NCBI GenBank assembly: GCA_964648295.1
Contig: CAZYNH010000008.1
Coordinates: 1 to 64,000 of the forward strand
Direction: 5' to 3'
From: UBA4055 sp964648295
GTDB lineage: Bacteria; UBA4055
DNA length: 64,000 bases
Shown one piece after another: positions 17,150 to 25,640 of the stretch. How positions within the stretch are numbered: position 1 is the stretch's first letter; every line of letters begins with the position of its first letter. Both the position numbers and the translations under genes were made by a program. Under the pieces are notes generated by a model, which worked only from the letters and a program-made list of their open reading frames with translations, ran no database searches and was not told the origin of the DNA.

Positions 17150-17617
17150 ATGAGGTCAGCTTTATATGCAATTCTATTACTAAGCGCTGTTGTTTTCGGT
17201 CAGTTCAGGGACGCGGGCTTCCCTGATCCGCGAACAAAACTTCTTGCGCCGTCATCTTCCGGGTCTGTATTTGATATGAATAATATTTCAATGTCGCACA
17301 CCTTTTCAATGAATTATGTCAGTTACGGATCTGATTCATACATGAACAACGAATATGTCGCAGGATTGAAATACCGGATATCTGATCCTCTGACATTAAA
17401 ACTCAATCTCGGAATGTCATACACTCCGTATTCTTCTTTCAGTATACCGGGTGAAGATCAGACTGATATATATCTCAAATCAGCTTCTCTGGACTACAGG
17501 CCTAATGAAAAATTCAGAATGATAATTGATTTCAGGAACATCAGGTCTGGAGACATGTATTTTAACAGTGACCCTTTCAAAAAATATGATTTTTTAAATG
17601 AGGATGTTGAAAGATAA
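17150..17617 (+). CDS. Secreted protein of unknown function
   Basis: 155 residues with a signal peptide (MRSALYAILLLSAVVFG), preceded by AGGAGG. The remainder is rich in Ser, Tyr and Asn with alternating hydrophobic residues (LKYRISDPLTLKLNLGMSYTPYSSF; ASLDYRPNEKFRMIIDFRN), suggesting a small beta-sheet or barrel fragment in the periplasm or outer membrane. No family recognised. It overlaps the next gene's start codon by one base (TAATG), so the two are translationally coupled. Confidence 0.7.
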   Translation: MRSALYAILLLSAVVFGQFRDAGFPDPRTKLLAPSSSGSVFDMNNISMSHTFSMNYVSYGSDSYMNNEYVAGLKYRISDPLTLKLNLGMSYTPYSSFSIPGEDQTDIYLKSASLDYRPNEKFRMIIDFRNIRSGDMYFNSDPFKKYDFLNEDVER

Positions 17618-18144
17618 TGGCCAGGATCCGTACAAGAAAAAAAGAGAGTACCGAACCTGTAAAAGAATCGTTTTTTTATTATTATATCATTATTTTTCTT
17701 CTCCTCGTGCAGACAGCTTTTCTGGGCTATAAGAATTTTGAGTATATAAAAGCTCATTTTGAAAAGGACCCTAACGCCGAATTCGCCGATGAAATATCAA
17801 AAAAGGCGTCTGAAAATATTTTACAGTCAGAAAGCATACAGATGATCGATCCCTCAAAAATAAGAGTCAGTATCCTGAACGGTTGCGGACAGCCGGGGCT
17901 GGCCGGAGTGTGGAAAGAAAAACTCAGGAATCTCAGATATGATGTAAGAGAAACGGGCAATGCCTCAGGTAATTATAACAAAACTGTAATTCTAAGCAGG
18001 TCAGAAGATATGAAATATGCCCGTCACATTTCAAAGAATATTGGTGTAAAGGACGAGAATGTGATAATGCAGATCAATAAAGACCTCGTAGATATTGATG
18101 TGACAGTTATAATCGGCGCTGATCATAAGAAACTCGGAAACTGA
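17617..18144 (+). CDS. LytR C-terminal-domain membrane protein
   Basis: 175 residues. A basic N-terminal tail (RIRTRKKEST) precedes one transmembrane helix at about 20-40 (FFYYYIIIFLLLVQTAFLGY); the periplasmic part ends in a LytR_C domain (IRVSILNGCGQPGLAGVWKEKLRNLRYDVRETGNA...). This domain occurs at the C-terminus of LytR-CpsA-Psr cell-wall ligases and also, as here, alone on an anchor. Its exact function is unknown. Position between a UDP-GlcNAc-type enzyme and murL/murD2 points to envelope work. Confidence 0.8.
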   Translation: MARIRTRKKESTEPVKESFFYYYIIIFLLLVQTAFLGYKNFEYIKAHFEKDPNAEFADEISKKASENILQSESIQMIDPSKIRVSILNGCGQPGLAGVWKEKLRNLRYDVRETGNASGNYNKTVILSRSEDMKYARHISKNIGVKDENVIMQINKDLVDIDVTVIIGADHKKLGN

Positions 18145-18145
18145 C

Positions 18146-19507
18146 ATGCCGGCGCACTGTTCACAATTTTCAGACCTGAGAAAAGAATATCCTGAGTTTA
18201 TATACGAAAGCTATTCGTACCGGTTCGAAAGAGGGGATCTTTTTGTAAGTTACAAATTCATCCAGTCAGCAGATATTGTATTCCGTCCTGAAATAGTTTT
18301 CCGGAATTGCGCATTAACAGATGATCGTTTAAATGAGCTTGAAGCCTCTATCTTCAATATAGGCATGATTGAGCTTGTCAGCTATTATAAAGCCTGCTGT
18401 TCACCCAGTATCATAATAAGGGCCGGGATACTGAATCGGTCTCAACTGAATTTCTGGGAAAAACTCATATATAGAGGTCTGGGAGAATTCTTATACAAAA
18501 ACCATATAAATACATCAGAGGAAAGCCTCTTTACTCTAATCGTTCAGAGCGGCAGAACGGTACCTCCGTCATATGCAGATATAAAAGAGGGGTTGATCAT
18601 ACCTGTCGGAGGCGGGAAAGATTCAGTGGTCTCTCTTGAGTTACTTTCTGAATTTAACGGTCTGCCTCTCGTTTTGAACCCGAGAGAAGCCTCAACTGAA
18701 AGTATTAGAATTGCCGGATACAGCAAGTATTTTAAAGTCGAAAGGCAGATCGATCCTCTCCTTCTCGAGCTGAATAAAAATGGCTTTCTAAACGGACACA
18801 CTCCTTTTTCGGCTCTTCTAGCGCTCATATCTGCTGCCGCTGCTCTCATCACAAAGAAAAAGTATATTGTTCTGTCGAACGAGAACAGCGCAAACGAGGG
18901 TAACACATACTTTTCAGGCATAGAAATAAACCATCAGTACTCAAAATCATTCGAAGCGGAAAGTTCGCTTCACGATTACATTAAAGAATTCATTTCTTCC
19001 GATCTGCATTATTTCAGCTTCTTAAGACCTCTTCACGAGCTTACGATAGCAAAACTCTTCTCAAAATATAAAAAGCATTTTTCAACTTTTAAAAGCTGTA
19101 ACGCTGGGAGCAAAGAGAACAAATGGTGCCTGAAATGCCCTAAATGCATGTTCACATATATAATTCTGTCGCCGTTTATTCCTGAACATGAAATGGAAAA
19201 GATATTCGGAAGAGACCTGTATGATGACAAAGAACTTGAAAATATTTTCTTTGAACTGTGCGGTCTCAAGGGAATCAAGCCTTTTGAGTGCGTAGGTACC
19301 GTATCTGAGATCAATGCTGCCGTCTCCAATAGAATATCGTATTACTATGGTGACAGTCTTCCTTACCTTCTTAAATGTTATTGTGACCGGATTAAAAAGA
19401 GCGATATTGAATCAAATCTGAAAAGATTTGACAGTCTCATGACCGGCTTCTCTAACGAAAATCTTCTTCCGCATGAATATGAAGAAATACTGAAATCAAA
19501 TTTATGA
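18146..19507 (+). CDS. murL: Probable MurL, UDP-MurNAc-L-Ala-L-Glu epimerase
   Basis: 453 residues. In Xanthomonas, MurL inverts the terminal L-Glu of UDP-MurNAc-L-Ala-L-Glu to D-Glu after MurD2 has added it. I call it from a PP-loop-like ATP motif IPVGGGKDSVVSLELL (residues 152-167), SNENSANEGNTYF, a Cys cluster WCLKCPKC (327-334), and above all from the gene directly downstream, a MurD with a MurD2-like active-site segment; its ATG overlaps this stop codon. This route makes a free D-Glu supply from MurI unnecessary. Alternative: another PP-loop amidating enzyme of unknown target. The family assignment is from memory, not a search. Confidence 0.75.
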   Translation: MPAHCSQFSDLRKEYPEFIYESYSYRFERGDLFVSYKFIQSADIVFRPEIVFRNCALTDDRLNELEASIFNIGMIELVSYYKACCSPSIIIRAGILNRSQLNFWEKLIYRGLGEFLYKNHINTSEESLFTLIVQSGRTVPPSYADIKEGLIIPVGGGKDSVVSLELLSEFNGLPLVLNPREASTESIRIAGYSKYFKVERQIDPLLLELNKNGFLNGHTPFSALLALISAAAALITKKKYIVLSNENSANEGNTYFSGIEINHQYSKSFEAESSLHDYIKEFISSDLHYFSFLRPLHELTIAKLFSKYKKHFSTFKSCNAGSKENKWCLKCPKCMFTYIILSPFIPEHEMEKIFGRDLYDDKELENIFFELCGLKGIKPFECVGTVSEINAAVSNRISYYYGDSLPYLLKCYCDRIKKSDIESNLKRFDSLMTGFSNENLLPHEYEEILKSNL

Positions 19508-20874
19508 AGCAATTTGAGAAATTCGAAAAATATTTTTCCGGAAGGAATATACTGATACTGGGTTTCGGTTCAGAAGGCAGTTCCTCACTTGATTTTATTT
19601 CCAATCATTTTAAAGATGCCAGAATAACGGTCTACGATAAAAATCTTACAAGACTGGGAAAAAATGTCAGATTTATAACCGGCGATCTTGACAATATAAA
19701 AGACAAATTCGATATAATACTCAAAAGTCCGGGGGTACCTCTAAGCGAAGATTTTTCTGAGAGATATAAGAACATAATCTCATCACAAACAGATCTTTTT
19801 TTAAGAGAGTTCCATCTTCAGGCTATCGGCATTACAGGCACAAAAGGAAAAAGCACTACCGCTACACTTTTGAATTCAATACTGACCTCGTGCGGAAAAA
19901 ACGCAATACTCGCAGGCAATATCGGGATACCTTTTTTTGACATAATCGAAGAACTTGACGATACAAGCATTATTGTAATGGAACTTTCCTCTCATCAGCT
20001 TCAGTATATAAAAAAGGCACCTCACATTTCAGCTATACTTAATGTATATCCCGAGCATCTGGATTTTTATAAGAATTTCATCGAGTACCGTTCCGCAAAA
20101 ATGAATATAGTTAAAATGCAGGACGAAAATGACAGGATCATATTTCCCGTAAAAGAATTCAGCGGCCTTGAAAGAAGATCGGTCAGTGTCCCGTTTGAGA
20201 TAATTATCGACGGAGACGATGTTATAGTATATTACCGCAACAACACGATCGTTCTCTCGCAGAAATGCATTGAGATAAAAGGTAATCATAACCTTTATAA
20301 TATCGGAACAGCACTTATAGCCGCACAAATGTCAGACTGCGCCATGAATGAAGCGATCAGGGCCGTTTATGATTTTAAAGGACTTGAGCACAGACTTGAG
20401 TATTTTGGAAAATACAGGGATATTGAATTCTACAACGATTCCATATCCACTATACCCCAGGCTGCCGTAGCAGCGATAAGAGCCTTTGACAACAGGATAG
20501 GGTCGCTGATACTGGGCGGGCATTTCAGAGGCAGCGAGATCACATGGGGATCTTTAGTCGACGAGATTAAAAAAAGCCGGATCGAGAACATTTTCTTTCT
20601 TCCAGAGACGGGCAGAATGATATTCGATGAAATGATAAATTCAGGCTTTGACTGTTCGGAATATGACGGATATTTCATGGCAAAATGGAAAGATATAAGG
20701 GTAAATTGTTTTTTCTGTATAGGTTTTGATGAGATCGTGCCTCTCGTCTTCAGGCACACGCCTCCGGGAAGCATATGCCTCCTTTCTCCTGCTTCATCAA
20801 GCTACAATATGTTCAAAAATTTTGAGGAAAGAGGCAGGATGTTTAAAGATTCGGTTATGAAGTTCAGAGAATAA
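19504..20874 (+). CDS. murD2: MurD2-type UDP-MurNAc-L-Ala:glutamate ligase
   Basis: 456 residues, Mur ligase. N-terminal UDP-binding Rossmann domain (ILILGFGSEGSSSLDF), ATP loop GITGTKGKSTTATLLNSIL, MELSSHQLQYI, NVYPEHLDFYKN, and the C-terminal EHRLEYFGKYRDIEFYNDSISTIPQA. Classic MurD has NDSKATN at the last site; NDSISTIP is the MurD2-like form associated with L-Glu as substrate. It overlaps the murL-like gene by 4 nt. Together they would make UDP-MurNAc-L-Ala-D-Glu in two steps. Confidence 0.88.
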   Translation: MKQFEKFEKYFSGRNILILGFGSEGSSSLDFISNHFKDARITVYDKNLTRLGKNVRFITGDLDNIKDKFDIILKSPGVPLSEDFSERYKNIISSQTDLFLREFHLQAIGITGTKGKSTTATLLNSILTSCGKNAILAGNIGIPFFDIIEELDDTSIIVMELSSHQLQYIKKAPHISAILNVYPEHLDFYKNFIEYRSAKMNIVKMQDENDRIIFPVKEFSGLERRSVSVPFEIIIDGDDVIVYYRNNTIVLSQKCIEIKGNHNLYNIGTALIAAQMSDCAMNEAIRAVYDFKGLEHRLEYFGKYRDIEFYNDSISTIPQAAVAAIRAFDNRIGSLILGGHFRGSEITWGSLVDEIKKSRIENIFFLPETGRMIFDEMINSGFDCSEYDGYFMAKWKDIRVNCFFCIGFDEIVPLVFRHTPPGSICLLSPASSSYNMFKNFEERGRMFKDSVMKFRE

Positions 20875-20884
20875 TTGTAATAAC

Positions 20885-21346
20885 TTATTTTCTACATGAG
20901 CTTTTCCTTATCTCTACAGGGCAGCGTTCTTTTACAAGCCCGAACAGCTCAATAATGTCGTCGTTCCTCATCCTCACGCAGCCGATCGAGGCTTTGCCGC
21001 CGATCGAGGATTCGTCAGCCGTTCCGTGAATATAGATATACCTTTCTTGCGTATTGGAATTCCTTTTCTGAAGCCCTCTTAGTGTCAGAATTCTCGATGT
21101 GATCACATCTTTAGTACCTGTTACTGCAGAAGATATTTCACCTGTTGGCACCCTGTCCTTAAATATCATACCCTTAGGCTGCCCGGCGCCTATTTTTTCG
21201 TTTACTTCAAATTTGCCGAGCGGGGTCTTCAGGCTTCCTTCTTTGTATCCTTCACCATATTTCGATGTAGACACCGCATATTCAAGCCTGATCTCATTTC
21301 TTTCAAATATCAGTTTTTGTTCGTCGATTATGACTGTGATCTTCAT
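20885..21346 (-). CDS. L,D-transpeptidase (YkuD family)
   Basis: 153 residues. YkuD catalytic signature at the C-terminal third: YIYIHGTADESSIGGKASIGCVRMRNDDII with His and the nucleophilic Cys of S.GC.R. These enzymes form 3-3 crosslinks or attach proteins to peptidoglycan. No signal peptide is visible, which is unusual because the reaction is periplasmic; the first residues MKITVIIDEQKLIFERNE already look like the start of the domain. Its ATG shares a base with the stop of the coiled-coil gene upstream (TGATG). It ends convergently with murD2. Confidence 0.85.
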   Translation of the reverse strand: MKITVIIDEQKLIFERNEIRLEYAVSTSKYGEGYKEGSLKTPLGKFEVNEKIGAGQPKGMIFKDRVPTGEISSAVTGTKDVITSRILTLRGLQKRNSNTQERYIYIHGTADESSIGGKASIGCVRMRNDDIIELFGLVKERCPVEIRKSSCRK

Positions 21347-21681
21347 CAGTAGCCCACAGAGATATCTTCACATGACTGCGCGATTTTTTCGAATTCGACA
21401 CCTATCTCGTCTAAAAGATCCACGGCCTGCTCAACTAAAACTCTCTTTTCTTTAAGTTTTTTCATTTCCGTGTCAAGTTTTCTACTTTCAGGAGTTTCGT
21501 CTCTCTCATCGAGTATTTCTTCAATTCTCTCATCGATCTCATCAAGCTCCACATCGCAGTCATTGTTCATCGTGTCGAACATAACGAACAGATCGTTAGC
21601 CTTTTTTGTGCTTTCTTCGATCTCCGCCCTTAATTTTCTAACATCTTTAAGCAGATTTTTTAATTTATCATAATCGTTCAT
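21346..21681 (-). CDS. Coiled-coil protein of unknown function
   Basis: 111 residues, strongly charged (many Glu, Asp, Lys) with heptad-like Leu/Ile spacing over residues 5-100, so a cytoplasmic coiled coil; no signal peptide or membrane segment. GGAGG lies upstream of the ATG, inside the end of the preceding gene. It is coupled to the L,D-transpeptidase gene downstream, but nothing else hints at its role. Confidence 0.65.
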   Translation of the reverse strand: MNDYDKLKNLLKDVRKLRAEIEESTKKANDLFVMFDTMNNDCDVELDEIDERIEEILDERDETPESRKLDTEMKKLKEKRVLVEQAVDLLDEIGVEFEKIAQSCEDISVGY

Positions 21682-21682
21682 T

Positions 21683-22960
21683 TTAATTTTCCTCCAGAAA
21701 ATTCATTATAATGTTCCTGATGATTTTTATCCGCAGTCTGTCTTTGTGTTTTTTAATAAATCCGGAATGGCTGTTTTCCAGATAATTCAGTATTTCACCT
21801 GCTTTCTTAAAATCTGATATGTTAACAGCGGCTCTAAGCTGTATCAGAGCTATGTACGGTGTTCTTTCTTCAGATTTAATATTATATTTTGATATATCCC
21901 TGAAATATCCGTGATCGAACAGGACAGCATGCCTCCTTTCAAGCTCATCAATACTGATACCGGTATTGGTGTCGGCATAGTTTTCAGGTCTGAAAATTAT
22001 TTCCTGCCTCATCCTGACAGAAAATACCCATTCATCCTTAAAATTCTCTGTCATATATCCTGAGTGGATCGATTCTGCATATTTAATAACTTCCGCGCCT
22101 TTATCCGCTCTGCCTAGCAGGTAAAAACATTTCGCCTCGTAGATCACAGATTCGTATTCAAATCCGTAATAACTTTCTTCGCTTATATCGTCATTGATCT
22201 TTTTGAACAGAATGCCGGCTTCTTTAATCTTACCTGTATGAAATAGGTCTTTTGCACAGAGGTATGAAAAATATTTTGAGTCCGGATACTCACCCTGAAG
22301 ATATCTTGAATATTTTAGTGAATTCCTGTGATCGCCTAAAATCTCTGAAAAATACTCAATCAGAAAAAGGCAGGATTCCACCGAGGTCACACTTTCTGAA
22401 AAAGCTATTTCGTCAAGAGTTCTAAGCCCTTTGAATATATTGCCTCCGTATCCCATAACCGATCTTATCCAGAAACTGTCATGAAAATATACACCAAGTG
22501 CGATATCGGTCAGTGCGATTCCGAATTCTGAATCGGTTTTTTTGTGGTTTTTGCTAAGTCTGTTAAATGATTTTCTTGTTTTTTTCACTGAAGAGAACAT
22601 CGAGTAAGAGGGTTCGTCAGAATTTATGTATGCCAGGCTTCCGTCCAGGAGTGCCGCGATCAGATCATTTTCGTAACTGTTCAGGTCTCTGACCTTTTTT
22701 TTATTCAGCTCTTCTGTGAGCTCTTTTATTTTATCCGAAAGTTTGTCCCTGTTACGATCGGCGTGAAGCCTGAATTTATAGATATCGGTATATACATCGT
22801 ATATTTTGTTCCACCCCGAAGCAACCTCCTTTTCGCTGTATGAGTAAGTCCCGCCTGAGTAAAGGCTGTCGCTAAAAGATCTGAAAGAATTCTCAAAACC
22901 TGAGGAAAGAAGATCAGAGATCAGGATAAATATCCCTAATACATGTATAAATATTTTCAT
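21683..22960 (-). CDS. Secreted TPR-like protein of unknown function
   Basis: 425 residues with an N-terminal signal peptide (IFIHVLGIFILISDLLSSG). The C-terminal two thirds is helical with repeated paired-helix segments containing Ala, Gly and Tyr in TPR-like places (LKYSRYLQGEYPDSKYFSYLCAKDLFHTGKIKEAGILFKKI; YEAKCFYLLGRADKGAEVIKYAES). Likely periplasmic. The start overlaps the stop of the membrane-protein gene upstream by 4 nt. Confidence 0.65.
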   Translation of the reverse strand: MKIFIHVLGIFILISDLLSSGFENSFRSFSDSLYSGGTYSYSEKEVASGWNKIYDVYTDIYKFRLHADRNRDKLSDKIKELTEELNKKKVRDLNSYENDLIAALLDGSLAYINSDEPSYSMFSSVKKTRKSFNRLSKNHKKTDSEFGIALTDIALGVYFHDSFWIRSVMGYGGNIFKGLRTLDEIAFSESVTSVESCLFLIEYFSEILGDHRNSLKYSRYLQGEYPDSKYFSYLCAKDLFHTGKIKEAGILFKKINDDISEESYYGFEYESVIYEAKCFYLLGRADKGAEVIKYAESIHSGYMTENFKDEWVFSVRMRQEIIFRPENYADTNTGISIDELERRHAVLFDHGYFRDISKYNIKSEERTPYIALIQLRAAVNISDFKKAGEILNYLENSHSGFIKKHKDRLRIKIIRNIIMNFLEEN

Positions 22961-23559
22961 TCAGCTTGCCTGTTTTCTTCCGATTCCCGCATTCTTCTTT
23001 TTTCAGCTATCATAGGATACAGCTTTTCCATACAGACCGGACAGATACTGTGGCTGAATTCTGCTTCGGTGTGGTTCTTTATATATACTTCCACCTGTTC
23101 CCAGTAACCGTTGTCGTTCCTTATCTTCTTGCAGGAAGCGCAGATTGGTAAAAGCCCGGAAAGCTGATTAACTTCTGCTAACGCGTTCTCAAGTTTATTA
23201 TTGAGCTCTTTTTCCTTTTCAAGCATACGCCTGTTATAGGAAATAACATAGCCGATAAGCAGAAAGGTGGCAAGCCTGATAAAACTGTTCCAGTACCTGA
23301 ATATTTCATATGAATAATTGTGTTCGGATATAATGTCAGCAACGAACCACAAGACGGTGGCGCCAACAGAAAAGAGAACCGCATTTAGAAAACCGAGGTA
23401 ATATCCAGCTATCAGAACAGGAATAAAATAGAAAACAAAAAAACCGAAATCATAACCTGTGAAACTGTCAATAAGACCAAGAAAAATGAGCGAAACGATA
23501 CAAATAAAAGCAACAAAACCTTTTTTTGTTTCAAGTATTTGGAGTTTGTTCAGGATCAA
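22957..23559 (-). CDS. Four-helix membrane protein with LPICxxCKKIR zinc-type tail
   Basis: 200 residues. Four hydrophobic helices (about 15-33, 36-55, 58-77, 92-108) like the sensor modules of histidine kinases and diguanylate cyclases, then a coiled-coil linker (108-135), then LLPICASCKKIRNDNGYWEQVEVYI..HT.A.FSH.ICPVCMEKLYP with two CxxC pairs (140/143, 173/176). That tail is usually seen at the end of PAS/GAF or response-regulator proteins; here no kinase or cyclase domain lies between or after. Initiation is at TTG 23559 with GGAG 7 nt upstream. Role unknown, possibly a redox or metal sensor. Confidence 0.75.
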   Translation of the reverse strand: MILNKLQILETKKGFVAFICIVSLIFLGLIDSFTGYDFGFFVFYFIPVLIAGYYLGFLNAVLFSVGATVLWFVADIISEHNYSYEIFRYWNSFIRLATFLLIGYVISYNRRMLEKEKELNNKLENALAEVNQLSGLLPICASCKKIRNDNGYWEQVEVYIKNHTEAEFSHSICPVCMEKLYPMIAEKRRMRESEENRQAE

Positions 23560-23582
23560 ATGATTTCTCCGGATATATAATA

Positions 23583-24971
23583 TTAGAAGCTTACATCCAC
23601 CAGTTCTATCGGGTATTTTCCGTCAAAACACGCAAAACAAAAATTTCCGTCAGCATTGCATACACAGGAAGAAAGATCTTCCTGTTTAAGATATTTCAGA
23701 GATGTTACTCTTAAAAATTCAGGCATATCCTTAAATTCCATCCTGTTGGCCAGCAGCTCTTCCTTTGTATTGGTGTCAAGACCGTAGAAGCACGGGAATC
23801 TTACCGGCGGAGAAGCTATTCTCAGGTGTATCTCTGACACCCCGGCACCCCAGAGCATCCCCGCGATCTTGCGCATCGTCGTTCCTCGAACGATCGAGTC
23901 GTCCACAAGTACCACTCTCTTTCCTGAAAGCGTTGAAACAACGGGATTGAACTTCTGCTTTACACTCTCGTCTCTCCCGCGCTGATCGGGCTTGATGAAA
24001 GTCCTGCCCACATAGTGATTCCTTATCAGAGACATCTCGAACGGAATGTTTCTGGCCTGAGCGTAACCCAGCGCCTGAATGTTCGACGAGTCCGGAACCG
24101 CAACGACCACGTCCACATCAAGATCTTTATCGTAAGCCGCAAGCGCCTGGCCCATGCGCTTTCTTGCCTCGTACACGCAGATGCCGAACTGTCTGCTGTC
24201 GGGCATGGAGAAATATACCGGCTCGAATACGCAGTGCGCGTGACCTTTCCTGCCGTTGCGCATTTCAGGCGATCCGAATTTAAACCTTTCGATCTGATTA
24301 TCTCCGAATACATGGATTATCTCGCCGGGAGTGACCTCTTCAATATTTTCGCACCTCAATATATCGAGCCCTTTTGACTCCGAGGCAAAAGCATAGCCCG
24401 TTTCGGTCCTGCCGAATGAGAACGGCCTTACCCCGTAAGGGTCGCGGAAAGCCCAGAGCTCGTTCCTGCCGATAAGCACTGTCGAAAAAGCGCCCTTAAA
24501 TTTCTGCATAACCATCTTAATGCAATCCACAACAGGAATTCCTTTGACTATATGATGCCATACTATAAATCTCAGCAGGAGTTCACCGTCGTTGCCGCTG
24601 TTGAAATTAACTTTCTCTTCCTTGAGCTCGTCTGTAAGAGTTTTATAGTTCGTAATATCGCCGTTGCTCGCAAGCGCGAAAATTGTGCCTTCGAGTGTTT
24701 CAATTACATGCGGTTGGGAATTATTGACGTCGCTCGTTCCTCTTGTAGGATATCTCACATGGCCTACCGCTATACGCCCCGGAAAATCTTTCAGAACTGT
24801 CTCTGTCAGGTTATCCTTAACAAGCCCCAGACCTCTTATCTGCTTTATCTGTTTCCCGTTGCTCACGGCTAACCCGCAGCTCTCCTGTCCCCTGTTCTGT
24901 ATGGCAAAGAGACCTAACATCGCATCGAATGCCGCATCATCTGAATTGAATATTCCTACTACTCCGCACAT
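23583..24971 (-). CDS. purF: Amidophosphoribosyltransferase
   Basis: 462 residues; first step of purine synthesis, making phosphoribosylamine from PRPP and glutamine. The start MCGVVGIF places the catalytic Cys directly after Met, with no propeptide. The PRPP loop VVLVDDSIVRGTT is present. All four positions of the structural [4Fe-4S] cluster of the Bacillus type hold Cys: HAHCVFEPVYF, FPCFYGLD and NFCFACFDGKYP. The combination of cluster ligands with no propeptide is worth noting. AAGGA lies upstream and a promoter is visible at 25010-25038. Confidence 0.95.
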   Translation of the reverse strand: MCGVVGIFNSDDAAFDAMLGLFAIQNRGQESCGLAVSNGKQIKQIRGLGLVKDNLTETVLKDFPGRIAVGHVRYPTRGTSDVNNSQPHVIETLEGTIFALASNGDITNYKTLTDELKEEKVNFNSGNDGELLLRFIVWHHIVKGIPVVDCIKMVMQKFKGAFSTVLIGRNELWAFRDPYGVRPFSFGRTETGYAFASESKGLDILRCENIEEVTPGEIIHVFGDNQIERFKFGSPEMRNGRKGHAHCVFEPVYFSMPDSRQFGICVYEARKRMGQALAAYDKDLDVDVVVAVPDSSNIQALGYAQARNIPFEMSLIRNHYVGRTFIKPDQRGRDESVKQKFNPVVSTLSGKRVVLVDDSIVRGTTMRKIAGMLWGAGVSEIHLRIASPPVRFPCFYGLDTNTKEELLANRMEFKDMPEFLRVTSLKYLKQEDLSSCVCNADGNFCFACFDGKYPIELVDVSF

Positions 24972-25009
24972 TTTTCCATCCTTATTGAAAAGATCATAAG
25001 TCAGCCGGA

Positions 25010-25038
25010 AAGTTAATTTTATAATCGCTTAAAGTCAA
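25010..25038 (-). promoter_or_regulatory. Promoter for purF
   Basis: Minus strand TTGACT, 17 bp, TAACTT, about 40 nt before the purF start. Confidence 0.5.
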
Positions 25039-25057
25039 ACAGCGAATTTACTTATTT

Positions 25058-25546
25058 TCAGATACATTTGCTTAGTATTTCCTTCGCCCACTCCCCTGCC
25101 CTGACATAATCTTTTTCCTTCTCGTTCCTCACCGGATCCTTAAAATCTATACTGCCGAGGATCTCATTTCCTTCAACGGCCTCTTCAAACTTTTCAAGAA
25201 AATTCCTAGGACCGCCCCCGTGACAGTAGAAAAGCGCGATCTTTTTCCCGGCCGGTTTATGGTCTTTAAAGAAAGTTCTGAGCGCCGGAGCGTAAGTCCA
25301 TGCCCATACGGGAGTTCCTATAAAGATAAGATCGTATTCTTCGGGCTTCACATCGAACGGCATCAGTTCCGGCTCAGCTTTTGTGAAAGCCTGCTTTCCG
25401 CCGACGAATATCTTCATAAAATTATTCCGCGTGATCTCTTTGACCGGTTTAAGCTCAAGGATGTCTGCTCCCACAGCGGAAGCGACGGATTCCGCCATCA
25501 GCTTCGTGTTGCCGTCGAACGAATAAAATACAACAAGTTTTTTCAT
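25058..25546 (-). CDS. Flavodoxin-family protein
   Basis: 162 residues. FMN-binding N-terminus YSFDGNTKLMAESVA, second loop GTPVWAWTYAPALRTF, and a GGGPRNFL loop; this is the short-chain flavodoxin group found in anaerobes. It probably carries electrons or serves as an NAD(P)H:quinone-type flavoprotein. Stands alone between purF and the divergent acyltransferase gene. Confidence 0.88.
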   Translation of the reverse strand: MKKLVVFYSFDGNTKLMAESVASAVGADILELKPVKEITRNNFMKIFVGGKQAFTKAEPELMPFDVKPEEYDLIFIGTPVWAWTYAPALRTFFKDHKPAGKKIALFYCHGGGPRNFLEKFEEAVEGNEILGSIDFKDPVRNEKEKDYVRAGEWAKEILSKCI

Positions 25547-25584
25547 GACCTACTCCATAATTTTATACTACAATATAATCACAC

Positions 25585-25613
25585 TTGATTTAGTTTTCCA
25601 AATATTTTAGATT
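25585..25613 (+). promoter_or_regulatory. Promoter for the acyltransferase gene
   Basis: TTGATT, 17 bp, TAGATT, 27 nt before the ATG at 25641. Confidence 0.45.
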
Positions 25614-25640
25614 ATTGTTTTAAACAGGGAACAGTGATTT

